DNA from: Gemmatimonadota bacterium
GTDB taxonomy: Bacteria; Gemmatimonadota; Gemmatimonadetes; Longimicrobiales; Gaopeijiaceae
Reading direction: 5' to 3'
DNA length: 64,000 nt
Assembly: GCA_021295815.1 (NCBI GenBank)
Contig: JAGWBQ010000013.1
Coordinates: 1 to 64,000 of the forward strand
The notes beneath the pieces are model-generated. The model did no database searches. It was given only the letters and a program-made list of their open reading frames with translations, and was not told the DNA's origin. The position numbers and the translations under genes are program-made. Below are positions 56,125-64,000 of the stretch, one piece after another (position 1 is the stretch's first letter; every line of letters starts with the position of its first letter).

Positions 56125-57185
56125 CCCCGAAAATGCGGACTGCAGAAGGGGCGACTGCGGACTCGTCCCGCGTGCGTGTCGGCGTGATCGGCACCGGTGC
56201 GATCACCCAGGTCGCCCACCTGCCCATTCTCGCCGAGCGCCCCGACGTGGAGCTCATGGCCCTCGCGGACGTGGACCAGCGCAAGGCGGAGATGCTTTCG
56301 CGACGTTTCGAGGTCCCGCTCGTCATGGATTCAGACGAGATCGTCGACTTCGATCTCGACGCCGTCGTCGTGGCGACCCCGAACGCGACGCACGAACCCA
56401 TCGCGATGGCGGCCCTGGAGCGAGGCAAGCACGTCTTCGTCGAGCGTCCCATCGCCATCAGCTCGGAAGGAGCCATGCGCATGCTGCGGACGGCGGAGAA
56501 GGCCGGTCGCTCGCTTACCGTGGGAATGCCCCACCGCTACCGGGCGGAGGCGGTCGCGATCCGGGAACTCGTCGCGGCGGGAGAACTGGGCGAGCTACGC
56601 TCCGTGCGAGGTTCGCGCCTCATGCGGAGCAGCCCGCAGGCGCCCACCTGGCGGCAGAGCCGTGATCTGGCGGGCGGCGGCGCGCTGGTCGACCTGGGGG
56701 TGACCGTGATCGACCTGATCCTATGGCTCTCAGGCTACCCCGAGGTGGCTCGCGTGTCGTGCGTGCTGTCTCGGGAGGGGGGCGACGTGGAGGAAACCGC
56801 TTCGCTGATGTTTGTCGCGAGGGACGGTCCCGCCTTCACCGTGGAGGTCGGGAACAACTTCCGAGGCACGTACGACAGTTGGTTCACCGGTGCCATCGGC
56901 ACCAAGGGTTCGGTGAACTATCCGCCACTCACCGTCTCCAAGGAGGTGGGCGGCCGACCGACCGACGTCACGCCCCGGCTTCCCCGACCCAGCGGCGGCG
57001 AGGACGCTTATACCAACGCCTACCGCCGCCAGATCGACGAGTTCGTCTGGACGGTGAAGAGCTGGGGCGGCGAGGACGCGCCCGAGTACCGCCTCCCGAT
57101 GTGCCAGGTGGAGCTCATGAAGCTGGTCGAGGCCGCCTATCGTTCGGCGGCGGAGGGAAGGGAAGTGGTTCTGGCAGGGTCGTAG
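56121..57185 (+). CDS. Gfo/Idh/MocA-family oxidoreductase with altered catalytic motifs
   Basis: A 354-residue protein with an N-terminal Rossmann fold (VRVGVIGTGAITQVAHLPIL) and a C-terminal alpha/beta domain. In most members the catalytic Lys lies in an EKP motif and a His in a DxGxH motif; here these read VERPIA (EKP to ERP) and LVDLGVTVID (His to Thr). The fold is clear but classical sugar dehydrogenase activity is doubtful. It sits between rimO and lnt, coupled to rimO by ATGA; its substrate is unknown. Confidence 0.85.
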   Translation: MTPKMRTAEGATADSSRVRVGVIGTGAITQVAHLPILAERPDVELMALADVDQRKAEMLSRRFEVPLVMDSDEIVDFDLDAVVVATPNATHEPIAMAALERGKHVFVERPIAISSEGAMRMLRTAEKAGRSLTVGMPHRYRAEAVAIRELVAAGELGELRSVRGSRLMRSSPQAPTWRQSRDLAGGGALVDLGVTVIDLILWLSGYPEVARVSCVLSREGGDVEETASLMFVARDGPAFTVEVGNNFRGTYDSWFTGAIGTKGSVNYPPLTVSKEVGGRPTDVTPRLPRPSGGEDAYTNAYRRQIDEFVWTVKSWGGEDAPEYRLPMCQVELMKLVEAAYRSAAEGREVVLAGS

Positions 57186-57201
57186 GTCGCGGCCCCGATC
57201 C

Positions 57202-58875
57202 GTGAAGGCGCTGCTCTGGCCCCGGCGAGGGGAGAGAATGCTTCCCGCCCTCTCGGCGGTCGTCCTGGCGCTCTCCTATCCACCGCTGCATATGTACGTC
57301 CCGCCCTTCGTGGGTCTCATACCCCTGGCGGTGTGGATCTGCTCGCTTCCGGGAGACGCCGACGGCAGACGAAGAGCGGTGCGCGGATCCATCCTTTTCG
57401 GGGCCATCTACTTCGGACTCGTCTTCTACTGGATCATGGTCGCCCTGATCTGGTTCACCTGGCTGGCGGTGCCGGCCTTTCTAGGCAGCCTGGCGATGCT
57501 GACCGGGCTCGCCGCGCTCGTGGGATGGGGGTTCCACCGAGCGGTTCACCGGGTCGGTGCGCCGATCTGGATCGCCCTGCCCGTGCTCTGGACCGGAGGC
57601 GAGTGGTTCAGAGCCCACTGGCCCGACACGCTCGCCTTTCCCTGGCTCGGACTCGGCACTTCGCTTACCGGAACGCCCGAGCTGGTGGGGATCGCCGAAT
57701 TGGTGGGCGCGCGCGGCGTGACCCTCTGGCTCGCCGCCGTGAACGGACTGGGAGCGGCGGCGATCCTGGCTCACCGAAAAGGAGATCGCTGGGTCGGTCA
57801 GGCCGGGGCCGCTCTCGCACTCTGCGTCCTCCCGATGGCCTGGGGCGTGTGGCGGGCCGATAGCCTGGAGACGAGGCCCGCCGCCCGGGTGGCCGTGATC
57901 CAGCCCAACATACCCGAGGACATCAAGCTCGACGCCTCGGTCGCCCTCGATTCGACCTTCGCCTCGCTCGACCGACTCATGGCGCAGCTCGCGAGCGAGG
58001 TGGGCGGGGGCGATGCACCTGGAGACGGGGCTCCGGGCAGTACGAGCCCAGGCGGCCTCGATCTGGTGGTTCTCCCCGAGGTCGTTCTGCCCGGGGTATT
58101 TCCCGCGCACGAGACCGCCGAGCTGGCCGTGGAGAGACTTCGCGGTTACGCCGCGGCCGCAGGAGCGCCGATAGTCTTCGGCGGGCTGGGTTTCGAGTAC
58201 GACGAGGACGGAGGTTTCACCCCTTTCAATTCGGCCTTTCTGGTGGCGCAGGACGGACTCCGGGACTACCGCTACGACAAGCGCCACCTCGTTCCCGTGG
58301 TCGAGAGGGTACCGTTCCTCCCCGCCGACGCTCTCGGCTCGCTTGAGTACTTCGGCGCCTACGGCGTCGGGAGAGGATGGCCCATGGTGGAGGTCGGGGA
58401 CGCGGCCTACGCTCCCCTCATTTGCTACGAATCCTCTTATCCGGAGGCGGCGCGCGCGTTCAGACAGCGGGGCGCCGACATCCTCCTGAACCTCACCAAC
58501 GACGCCTGGTACGGCAGGGAGGAGCTCTGGGCCCGGACCACGGCTCTCTGGCAGCACCCCGCCCACATGGTGATGCGCGCCATCGAGAACCGGATGGGCG
58601 TGGCGAGGGCGGCGAACACCGGCATATCGCTCTTCGTCGATCCGGTGGGACGGGTGAGCGACCCGATCGAGCTCTTCACCGACGGATACAGGGTGCATGC
58701 GGTCGAGACCACCGACGTGCTCACCGTCTATGCCCGTTTCGGGGATGTGGCCGGGGGCGCGGCGGCAGCCGTCTCGCTCCTGCTTATGGTGGCTTCCTTC
58801 GCCGGGGACCGGTATAGGTACGACACGTCCGACACGACGGCCCTTGCCGCCCCGAAGGAAACATCGAATGTTTGA
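57202..58875 (+). CDS. lnt: Apolipoprotein N-acyltransferase
   Basis: Lnt, 557 residues, adds the third acyl chain to lipoproteins. The N-terminal half has about seven hydrophobic segments (SAVVLALSYPPLHMYVPPFVGLIPLAVWICSL onward). The C-terminal nitrilase-like domain carries the catalytic Glu, Lys and Cys in LVVLPEVVLPG, RYDKRHLVPVVERVPFLP and PLICYESSYPEAAR. Start is GTG 57202. Its last codons (TCGAATGTTTGA) form the left end of the tandem duplication that follows. Confidence 0.95.
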   Translation: MKALLWPRRGERMLPALSAVVLALSYPPLHMYVPPFVGLIPLAVWICSLPGDADGRRRAVRGSILFGAIYFGLVFYWIMVALIWFTWLAVPAFLGSLAMLTGLAALVGWGFHRAVHRVGAPIWIALPVLWTGGEWFRAHWPDTLAFPWLGLGTSLTGTPELVGIAELVGARGVTLWLAAVNGLGAAAILAHRKGDRWVGQAGAALALCVLPMAWGVWRADSLETRPAARVAVIQPNIPEDIKLDASVALDSTFASLDRLMAQLASEVGGGDAPGDGAPGSTSPGGLDLVVLPEVVLPGVFPAHETAELAVERLRGYAAAAGAPIVFGGLGFEYDEDGGFTPFNSAFLVAQDGLRDYRYDKRHLVPVVERVPFLPADALGSLEYFGAYGVGRGWPMVEVGDAAYAPLICYESSYPEAARAFRQRGADILLNLTNDAWYGREELWARTTALWQHPAHMVMRAIENRMGVARAANTGISLFVDPVGRVSDPIELFTDGYRVHAVETTDVLTVYARFGDVAGGAAAAVSLLLMVASFAGDRYRYDTSDTTALAAPKETSNV

Positions 58876-58929
58876 ACCAAGAGGTTGTCGACCTCACGAG
58901 CAGCAACCGTTCGCATGGAGAGCGTTCAC

Positions 58930-59214
58930 ATGGGTTACCTGAAGCGGAAGTTCAGCGGTGTACCGCCTTACCGTATGGCGAGGTGGGTGGCCGTGTTTCT
59001 CGCGATAACTCTCCTTTACAGGGGTGCGTCCGTCGCAGTGTCCCCGCACGGCGACAGCCGTTCGCTTGAGCTTCTGGAGTGGCTGACTCAGGACGCGGCC
59101 AGAATTCTCGTGGCAATAGCGCTGCTGGTTCTGTGGCGCTGGCCGAGGCAGTGGCCGAGTCATGCATCCAACGCCAGGGTATCGGATCTTTCAGGGTCCG
59201 AGCCGGAGGGCTGA
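58930..59214 (+). CDS. Small two-helix membrane protein, copy 1
   Basis: A 94-residue protein (MGYLKRKFSGVPPYR...) with two hydrophobic segments (WVAVFLAITLLYRGASVAV; ILVAIALLVLWRW), joined by SPHGDSRSLELLEWLTQD. The carboxy end VSDLSGSEPEG is shared with its paralog. GGAGAG 8 bases before ATG 58930 decides the start over ATG 58915. It is not recognised as any known family; the shared SRxLxLLEWLxxD motif suggests a selected loop between the helices. Confidence 0.7.
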   Translation: MGYLKRKFSGVPPYRMARWVAVFLAITLLYRGASVAVSPHGDSRSLELLEWLTQDAARILVAIALLVLWRWPRQWPSHASNARVSDLSGSEPEG

Positions 59215-59322
59215 ACAGATGACTGGTCCGATCAACCCAAGCGTCGAATGTTGGAACCAAGAGGTTGTAGCCTATCGTTTCCGACCTCACGAGCAGCAAC
59301 CGTTCGCATGGAGAGCGTTCAC

Positions 59323-59574
59323 ATGGGTTACCGTGCACTGGCGAAGTGGATGATCGCGTTGACTGCGATAGCTGTCGTCATTGGGGGTGCGGGTATCGTG
59401 GTTTACCCGAACGGGGAGAGCCGTGCGCTCCAGCTCTTGGAGTGGTTGGCCAAGGACGTGACCAAGGGTGTCGTGGTGATAATGTTGCTGGTTTTGATGC
59501 CCCGGGTGCGGCTGGCGTCAAAAGCCGAGGTATCGGATCTTTCAGGGTCCGAGCCGGGAGAGCCGAACAGATGA
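59323..59574 (+). CDS. Small two-helix membrane protein, copy 2
   Basis: An 83-residue paralog of the protein at 58930 (MGYRALAKWMIALTAIAVVI...). Both have MGY at the start, two membrane segments, SRALQLLEWLAKD here versus SRSLELLEWLTQD there, and VSDLSGSEP near the end. The upstream ribosome-binding region is identical. The divergence in the helices but not in the loop and tail argues for constrained function, though recent gene conversion of the ends is also possible. Confidence 0.7.
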   Translation: MGYRALAKWMIALTAIAVVIGGAGIVVYPNGESRALQLLEWLAKDVTKGVVVIMLLVLMPRVRLASKAEVSDLSGSEPGEPNR

Positions 59575-59589
59575 TTAGTGGGAGCACCC

Positions 59590-59975
59590 CAGACGTGGTC
59601 CGCTGGCAGGTATTCGTGGTCTAGACGGACGGCAGTCTCGTGGCCGACTTCGGAGGATCGGGAAGAGGTCCCGGCGAATTCGGGTCAGCTCGAGAGGGCC
59701 GTCCAGGCCTCATGGGGAGAGACGGGCGAAACCGGTGTGACCGTCGAACATCGGCGGTTCGCCCAGAGCGGTGCCGGCTCTCTTCTTTCCGTGGTCGGAC
59801 GGGTCGCGTGTACGACGTAATCACGTCCGACGGCAGGTACGTGGGCACCTTTCCGGCCGGCGCTACCGCGATGCCGGCGGCGTTCGGCCCCGACGGTCTA
59901 GCGGCCTTCGTGGAGATCGACGACCTCGACACGCCTACCGTGATCGTGAAGCGCGTGGCGCCGGAGGTCAGGTGA
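59590..59975 (+). pseudogene. Decayed 6-bladed beta-propeller gene
   Basis: The frame reads RWQVFVV, then TAG (59622-59624), then [20 protein letters not shown], a pattern typical of the first blade of 6-bladed beta-propeller proteins. From about 59810 it resembles a C-terminal blade ([18 protein letters not shown], then [14 protein letters not shown]) ending at 59975. The part between looks out of frame and too short, so the gene seems to have lost most blades and gained a stop and frameshifts. Confidence 0.55.
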
Positions 59976-60100
59976 AGCGGTTCGGTCCGATGCTGGCGCC
60001 TACGGTCTCCGCACGTCCAACTCGTCGGACGGATCCGGCCGCCGGCCACCGGCTGCTGGAGGTGGGCTCGGTGAAGAACTCGGCGGTTCGCATCACCGGA

Positions 60101-60733
60101 CTAACCCACCTCCGCCGACGGACACTCGTCGGCGAGCGTGCACTCGGAGCAGCGCGGACGTCTCGCCACACAGACCCGCCGGCCGTGCCAGATGAGGAGA
60201 TGCGCCAGCATGGTCCAGGCCCCCCGGGGGAAGAGGGCCATGAGATCGCGCTCGATCTTGACCGGATCGGTCTCCTCGGTGAACCCCAGCAGCCGGGAGA
60301 GCCGTTTGACGTGCGTGTCCACAACCACGCCTTCATCGATCCCGAAGGCGTTCCCGAGGACCACGTTGGCGGTCTTGCGTCCCACCCCGGGCAACCGGAC
60401 CAGTTCGGCCATGGCCCGGGGCACCGAGCCGGAGTGCTTCTCGACGAGACCGCGAGCGAAACCGACGATGTGCTTCGCCTTGTTCCGATAAAATCCGGTA
60501 GTGCGCACCAGGTCCTCCACCTCGGCGGGATCGGCCTCGGCTAGAGCCTCCGCAGTCGGGAAACGGCTGAAGAGCGCGGGGGTGGCCTCGTTGACGCGCA
60601 CGTCCGTGGTCCGAGCGGATAGGATAGTCGCCACCGCCAACTGAAAGGGGTTCTCGAAGTCGAGCTCGCAATGAGCGTCGGGGTACTCGCGTTCCAGAAG
60701 CGAGTAGACGCGCTCGGCGCGCTCCGCGCTCAC
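60101..60733 (-). CDS. nth: Endonuclease III
   Basis: Nth, 210 residues, is a DNA glycosylase/AP lyase for oxidised pyrimidines. The helix-hairpin-helix with catalytic Lys is LPGVGRKTANVVLG (K120) and the catalytic Asp is in VVDTHVKRLSRLLG (D139). The C-terminal 4Fe-4S ligands follow CVARRPRCSECTLADEC (C-x6-C-x2-C-x5-C). GTG 60733 overlaps the symporter stop (GTGA) and has AGGAGG about 10 bases before it; the upstream GTG 60775 is rejected. Confidence 0.94.
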   Translation of the reverse strand: MSAERAERVYSLLEREYPDAHCELDFENPFQLAVATILSARTTDVRVNEATPALFSRFPTAEALAEADPAEVEDLVRTTGFYRNKAKHIVGFARGLVEKHSGSVPRAMAELVRLPGVGRKTANVVLGNAFGIDEGVVVDTHVKRLSRLLGFTEETDPVKIERDLMALFPRGAWTMLAHLLIWHGRRVCVARRPRCSECTLADECPSAEVG

Positions 60734-62253
60734 TCGGACCCGCCCTCCTGCTGCGCCACCCGATTGGCCATCCACCGGTTCGCAAGCAACAGAACCGCGG
60801 CCACGACGGCGAATTGGATGAGCACCGTTCCGATGTTGAAGCTCGAGAAGAGCGTCAAGGTATTGCTCCAGACGATCTCACCGGTCTCGGGATCGCGGGA
60901 AAGGGCGCTCCACAGCCACCAGCAGGTCAGCACCACGGCTTCGACCGCCACCAGACGCATCGCCCAGTCCCACCAGCGTCCGATGCGCAGATCGGAATGC
61001 TCGTGGTTGATGAAGCGCTCGCGCCACTTGGTCACCCCGTAGCGGAGGACGACGAAGGCGAAGAAGAACCCGCTGATCATCAAGGCCACGCCCCAGACCC
61101 AGTCCTGGTTCTGGAAGAAGGGCAGCCCGGTGGTGATGTCGAGCCCCAGCGGGCGGAAGACCGGGCCGAGATCGACCGCGCTCGGTACGCCGAAGAGAAT
61201 GCCCGCCCCCGCCACCAGGGTCAGTGCCCGCTTTCGGGACAGGCCGAGGTCCTGGAGGATGCGGACCGAGAGCTCCACCATCGCCACCAGGCTCGTCCAC
61301 GCGGCGAAAAGGAGCGCGAGGAAGAAGAGCGCCTGGAAGAAGCGACCCGCCGGCATCTGCGCGAAGAGCTGCGGAACCCAGATGAAGGTGAGCCCTTCGT
61401 TGCCCGCGCCGGTGATCTCCGCCGCCGCGCCGGGCATGATCGAAAAGATCGTGCATAGCACCATGATCCCGGCGAGGAGGGACATCGAGTTGTTGCCGAA
61501 ACCGATGACGAACGCGTTGAGCGAGGTGTCCTCGCGCGAGCGCATGTAAATGGCGTAGGTGAGCACAAGCCCCCAGCCGGCCCCGGTATCCCAGGCGTTC
61601 TGCGTTAGCGCCTCGAGCCAGATGCGGTAGTCGCCGAGCTCCGACCAGTCGGGAGTGAACAGGAACGCCAATCCCTCGCTGGCGCCGGGAAGAGTGACCG
61701 CGCGTATCGCAAGCACGACGACGAGAAGGACGAGCGACGGGATCAGGAACTTGGCAGCCGTCTCGATCCCCTTCACCCCCTTCGCCACGACGAAGACGGC
61801 CATCGATATGGCGGCCAGATGGGTGAGCAGCGCTTCCGGTGTCGAGTGGAAGCCCTCCCAGAACGCCTCGGGCGTCTCGCCCGGGACCTGACCCGCGACC
61901 GTGCCGATGAAGAAGCGCAGCGTCCATCCCATCACCACCGAATAGTAGAAGAGAATGGCGGTGGCGACGAAGGCCACCCAGGCTCCCATCCACGCGAACT
62001 TGGGGCCGATGGTGGCCACGATCGCGCCGATCGCGCCCTTGCGGGTGCTCTTGCCCATCCCGAATTCGAGGATCAGCAGCGGAATCGACCACGCGAGCAG
62101 GAAGACCACCCAGGCCACCAGGAAGCTGCCTCCGCCGTTGCTCGCGGCGATTCGTGGGAAGCGCCATATGTTGCCGGTACCCACGGCCATGCCCAGCATG
62201 GCGAGCAGCATGCCCCAGCGGGAGGTGAAGACTGCCGATCGAGTTGCGCTCAT
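60730..62253 (-). CDS. Sodium-dependent transporter, SNF (neurotransmitter:sodium symporter) family
   Basis: A 507-residue protein with about twelve hydrophobic segments. TM1 has the family's unwound, sodium-binding motif AVGTGNIWRFPRIAASNGGGSFL. Other marks are FGMGKSTRKGAIGA and TQNAWDTGAGWGLVLTYAIYM. Bacterial members move amino acids with Na+; the substrate cannot be told. ATG 62253 follows AGGA; the frame is open to 62421 but overlaps glyS. It is coupled to nth. Confidence 0.92.
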   Translation of the reverse strand: MSATRSAVFTSRWGMLLAMLGMAVGTGNIWRFPRIAASNGGGSFLVAWVVFLLAWSIPLLILEFGMGKSTRKGAIGAIVATIGPKFAWMGAWVAFVATAILFYYSVVMGWTLRFFIGTVAGQVPGETPEAFWEGFHSTPEALLTHLAAISMAVFVVAKGVKGIETAAKFLIPSLVLLVVVLAIRAVTLPGASEGLAFLFTPDWSELGDYRIWLEALTQNAWDTGAGWGLVLTYAIYMRSREDTSLNAFVIGFGNNSMSLLAGIMVLCTIFSIMPGAAAEITGAGNEGLTFIWVPQLFAQMPAGRFFQALFFLALLFAAWTSLVAMVELSVRILQDLGLSRKRALTLVAGAGILFGVPSAVDLGPVFRPLGLDITTGLPFFQNQDWVWGVALMISGFFFAFVVLRYGVTKWRERFINHEHSDLRIGRWWDWAMRLVAVEAVVLTCWWLWSALSRDPETGEIVWSNTLTLFSSFNIGTVLIQFAVVAAVLLLANRWMANRVAQQEGGSE

Positions 62254-62273
62254 TGGTTTTCCTGTCGTTTCGG

Positions 62274-63611
62274 TCAAACGGTCGCCGGATCGCCGGCGAG
62301 TCGGTCTCGTATCCGCTCGACGAGCCGGTCGGCGCCGATCCGCACCTGCTCGAGCGAATCGCGGTCGCGAACCGTCACCGTACCGTCCTCCATGCTCCGA
62401 CCGTCTACGGTGACGCACCATGGCGTGCCGATCTCGTCCTGACGACGGTAGCGCCTTCCTATGGCCCCGGCCTGATCGTAGAACGCCGGAATCGCCGCGT
62501 CGCGAAGCGAGTCGGTGATGGCGTGCGCCATCTCGGGCATGCCCTGTTTCTTGACGAGCGGGAAGACCGCGACCTTCACCGGGGCCAGCTTGGGATCGAA
62601 GCCGAGCACGACCCGTCTGTCTCCGTCGATCTCCTCATCGCGATAGGCGTCGGCGAGGACGACGAGCGCGGTCCGGTCGACGCCCATGGAGGTCTCGATC
62701 ACGTAGGGGATGAAACGCTGGTTGGTACCCGGCTCGATATAGGTGAGTCTCTTGCCGGAGTACTCCTCGTGGCGGGCGAGGTCGAAGTCGGTCCGGTTGT
62801 GGATGCCTTCGAACTCCTTCCAGCCGAACGGGAATTCGTACTCGATGTCGAAGGCCTTCTTGGCGTAGTGCGCGAGCTCCTCCGGGCCGTGCTCGTGAAA
62901 TCGCAACCGCTCGGGAGAGACGCCGAGCGACCGGTGCCACGCCATGCGCTCGTGCATCCAGCGCTCGAAAAACTCCTCGTCGTCCCCCGGCTTCACGAAA
63001 AACTGCATCTCGGCCTGCTCGAACTCGCGGGTACGGAAGATGAAGTTGCCGGGTGTGATCTCGTTGCGGAAGGCCTTGCCGATCTGCGCCACGCCGAAGG
63101 GGACGCGCTGGCGAGCGGTGCCCTGCACGTTGATGAAGTTGACGAAGATGCCCTGCGCGGTCTCGGGACGCAGGAAGGCCCGTGTGCTCGAATCCTCCGC
63201 AGGCCCCATGAAGGTCTTGAACATGAGATTGAACATCCGCGGCTCGGTGAAGGCGTCGCGGGTGCCGCACACCGGGCACCGACCCGACTCGATATCCGGC
63301 AGGTCGGCCCGAAAGCGCCTGTGGCAGGAGCCGCACTCCGTGAGCGGGTCGGTGAAGCCCTCCACATGCCCCGACGCCTCCCAGACCCGGGGATTCATTA
63401 TGATGGCGGAGTCGAGCCCCTCCACGTCGCTCCGGGTGTGGACCATCTCCCTCCACCACAGGTCCTTGATGTTCTTCTTCAGCTCGACTCCCAGGGGACC
63501 GTAGTCCCACACCGAACCGGCGCCGCCGTAGATCTCGGACGACTGGAAGACGAACCCCTTCCTCTTGGCGAGAGAGACCAGGCGGTCCATAAGGTCGGCG
63601 GGGGAGGGCAT
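62274..63611 (-). CDS. glyS: Glycyl-tRNA synthetase, homodimeric (class II) type
   Basis: A 445-residue single-chain GlyRS of the alpha2 type, not the alpha2beta2 form. Class II motifs are visible: ASGHVEGFTDPLTECGSCHRRF with a zinc-like Cys pair, later CPVCGT, then PRMFNLMFKTFMGPAEDSSTRAFLRPETAQGIFVNF (motif 1/2 region), RNEITPGNFIFRTREFEQAEMQFF (motif 2), and motif 3-like ETSMGVDRTALVVL. The anticodon-binding domain follows at about 345-440. It leads the leftward glyS-symporter-nth group. Confidence 0.96.
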   Translation of the reverse strand: MPSPADLMDRLVSLAKRKGFVFQSSEIYGGAGSVWDYGPLGVELKKNIKDLWWREMVHTRSDVEGLDSAIIMNPRVWEASGHVEGFTDPLTECGSCHRRFRADLPDIESGRCPVCGTRDAFTEPRMFNLMFKTFMGPAEDSSTRAFLRPETAQGIFVNFINVQGTARQRVPFGVAQIGKAFRNEITPGNFIFRTREFEQAEMQFFVKPGDDEEFFERWMHERMAWHRSLGVSPERLRFHEHGPEELAHYAKKAFDIEYEFPFGWKEFEGIHNRTDFDLARHEEYSGKRLTYIEPGTNQRFIPYVIETSMGVDRTALVVLADAYRDEEIDGDRRVVLGFDPKLAPVKVAVFPLVKKQGMPEMAHAITDSLRDAAIPAFYDQAGAIGRRYRRQDEIGTPWCVTVDGRSMEDGTVTVRDRDSLEQVRIGADRLVERIRDRLAGDPATV

Positions 63612-64000
63612 TGGCTAGGGAGCGGTCGAAGGGGGGAGGCGGGATTCGGCCGACGGAGTCGACGGTGGGCAGGTCGGCCGGCCGCGGTCCGGCGACGCGG
63701 CGCGAGGCCCCGGTCCTGCGGGACCGGCCCCGCAGGAGGGCGGTCTGTCGGGCGCAAAGTTACTTGCGGGCGGGCTTGGAATCAACGTGACCGCTCGTTG
63801 CCCGTGCGCGGTTCGACCTGGCCGGTCGCGCGATCGCACAGATCCTCCCCTGCAGACGATCCCCTCCGAGCTCAAGACGATCAGCATGTTCCGACCTGCG
63901 ACGCCCCGTCCGTCCGGTCACCCCGACAGCCCTCCCGCACGCGCCTTCTAACCCTTATAATTCCACCTGTGCGCCTCGCTCTGCCCGTCCGTTCCGCTCA
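63612..64000. other. Intergenic region at the right edge
   Basis: 389 bases with no supportable gene. The leftward glyS promoter should lie here but was not identified. Short open frames on the minus strand are Pro/Arg/Ser-rich and look non-coding. A perfect TATAAT lies near the right edge and is listed separately. Confidence 0.6.
63956..63961 (+). promoter_or_regulatory. Perfect -10 hexamer near the right edge
   Basis: TATAAT at 63956-63961 matches the sigma-70 -10 consensus exactly, which is unusual in this GC-rich sequence. The bases 17 upstream (TCCCGC) do not resemble a -35 box. A GTG at 63969 opens a frame (VRLALPVRSA) running off the window, so a short-leader or leaderless gene might begin here. 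Confidence 0.4.

Larger units (their letters stand above)
58864..59590. repeat. 380-base tandem duplication carrying two small membrane-protein genes
   Basis: TCGAATGTTTGAACCAAGAG at 58864 recurs as TCGAATGTTGGAACCAAGAG at 59244, a period of 380 bases. A 51-base stretch ending ATGGGTTACC is identical in both (58889-58939; 59282-59332), and so is GGTATCGGATCTTTCAGGGT plus the next 9 bases near each gene end. The middles have diverged. The left end includes the last codons of lnt. Copy 2 has 13 extra bases (AGCCTATCGTTTC) after GAGGTTGT. Confidence 0.9.

Overview
The window is a 64 kb piece of a GC-rich bacterial chromosome, almost wholly coding and made mostly of conserved housekeeping genes. 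LptD, BamD, a complete Tol-Pal set, LolA and Lnt mark a diderm with an LPS-type outer membrane. Several details suggest Gemmatimonadota: a PpiD-like protein beginning MMRQMRDATKP, a DUF4321-type protein beside tatA, a 6-bladed beta-propeller remnant, and the overall gene neighbourhoods. That assignment is inference from memory of these families, with no database search. Start codons include many GTG and several TTG, and genes are often coupled by ATGA or GTGA overlaps.

Layout. 1-16117 (+): end of tuf, then the fused S10-spc-alpha ribosomal super-operon (rpsJ to rplQ, with secY, adk and map inside), one unknown membrane protein and rpmB. No infA is seen between map and rpmJ. 16292-21943 (-): secA then a bifunctional (p)ppGpp synthetase/hydrolase. 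21944-22510: divergent intergenic region with a two-copy tandem repeat and a long inverted repeat. 22511-33070 (+): uvrB; a nucleotide-sugar set (UDP-glucose dehydrogenase, UDP-glucuronate decarboxylase-like protein, cupin); a TPR lipoprotein and bamD; a NadD-TsaE fusion followed by tsaB; radC and a second epimerase. A family of intergenic repeats is scattered from 27.2 to 30.5 kb. 33067-45505 (+): tolQ-tolR-tolA-like-tolB-pal-cpoB, nrdR, tatC, lptD, an Fn3-like lipoprotein, ftcD, a DUF4321-type protein and tatA. 45511-47358 (-): ppiD-like periplasmic foldase. 47762-58875 (+): a TPR-AroQ fusion, efp, accB, accC, ftsK, lolA, rimO, a Gfo/Idh-type protein with altered catalytic motifs, and lnt. 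58864-59975: a 380-bp tandem duplication carrying two small paralogous membrane-protein genes, then a decayed beta-propeller gene. 60101-63611 (-): glyS, an SNF-family sodium symporter and nth. The last 390 bases are intergenic and may contain the start of a rightward gene.

How the genes work together. The left third is the translation and secretion core. The middle builds and maintains the envelope: Tol-Pal constriction, LPS insertion by LptD, lipoprotein maturation and transport by Lnt and LolA, the Bam complex, and Tat and Sec export. No phage, transposon, CRISPR array, rRNA or tRNA gene was recognised. The least explained parts are the duplicated small membrane proteins at 58.9-59.6 kb, the NadD-TsaE and TPR-AroQ fusions, the intergenic repeat family at 27-30.5 kb, and the Fn3-like lipoprotein downstream of lptD.
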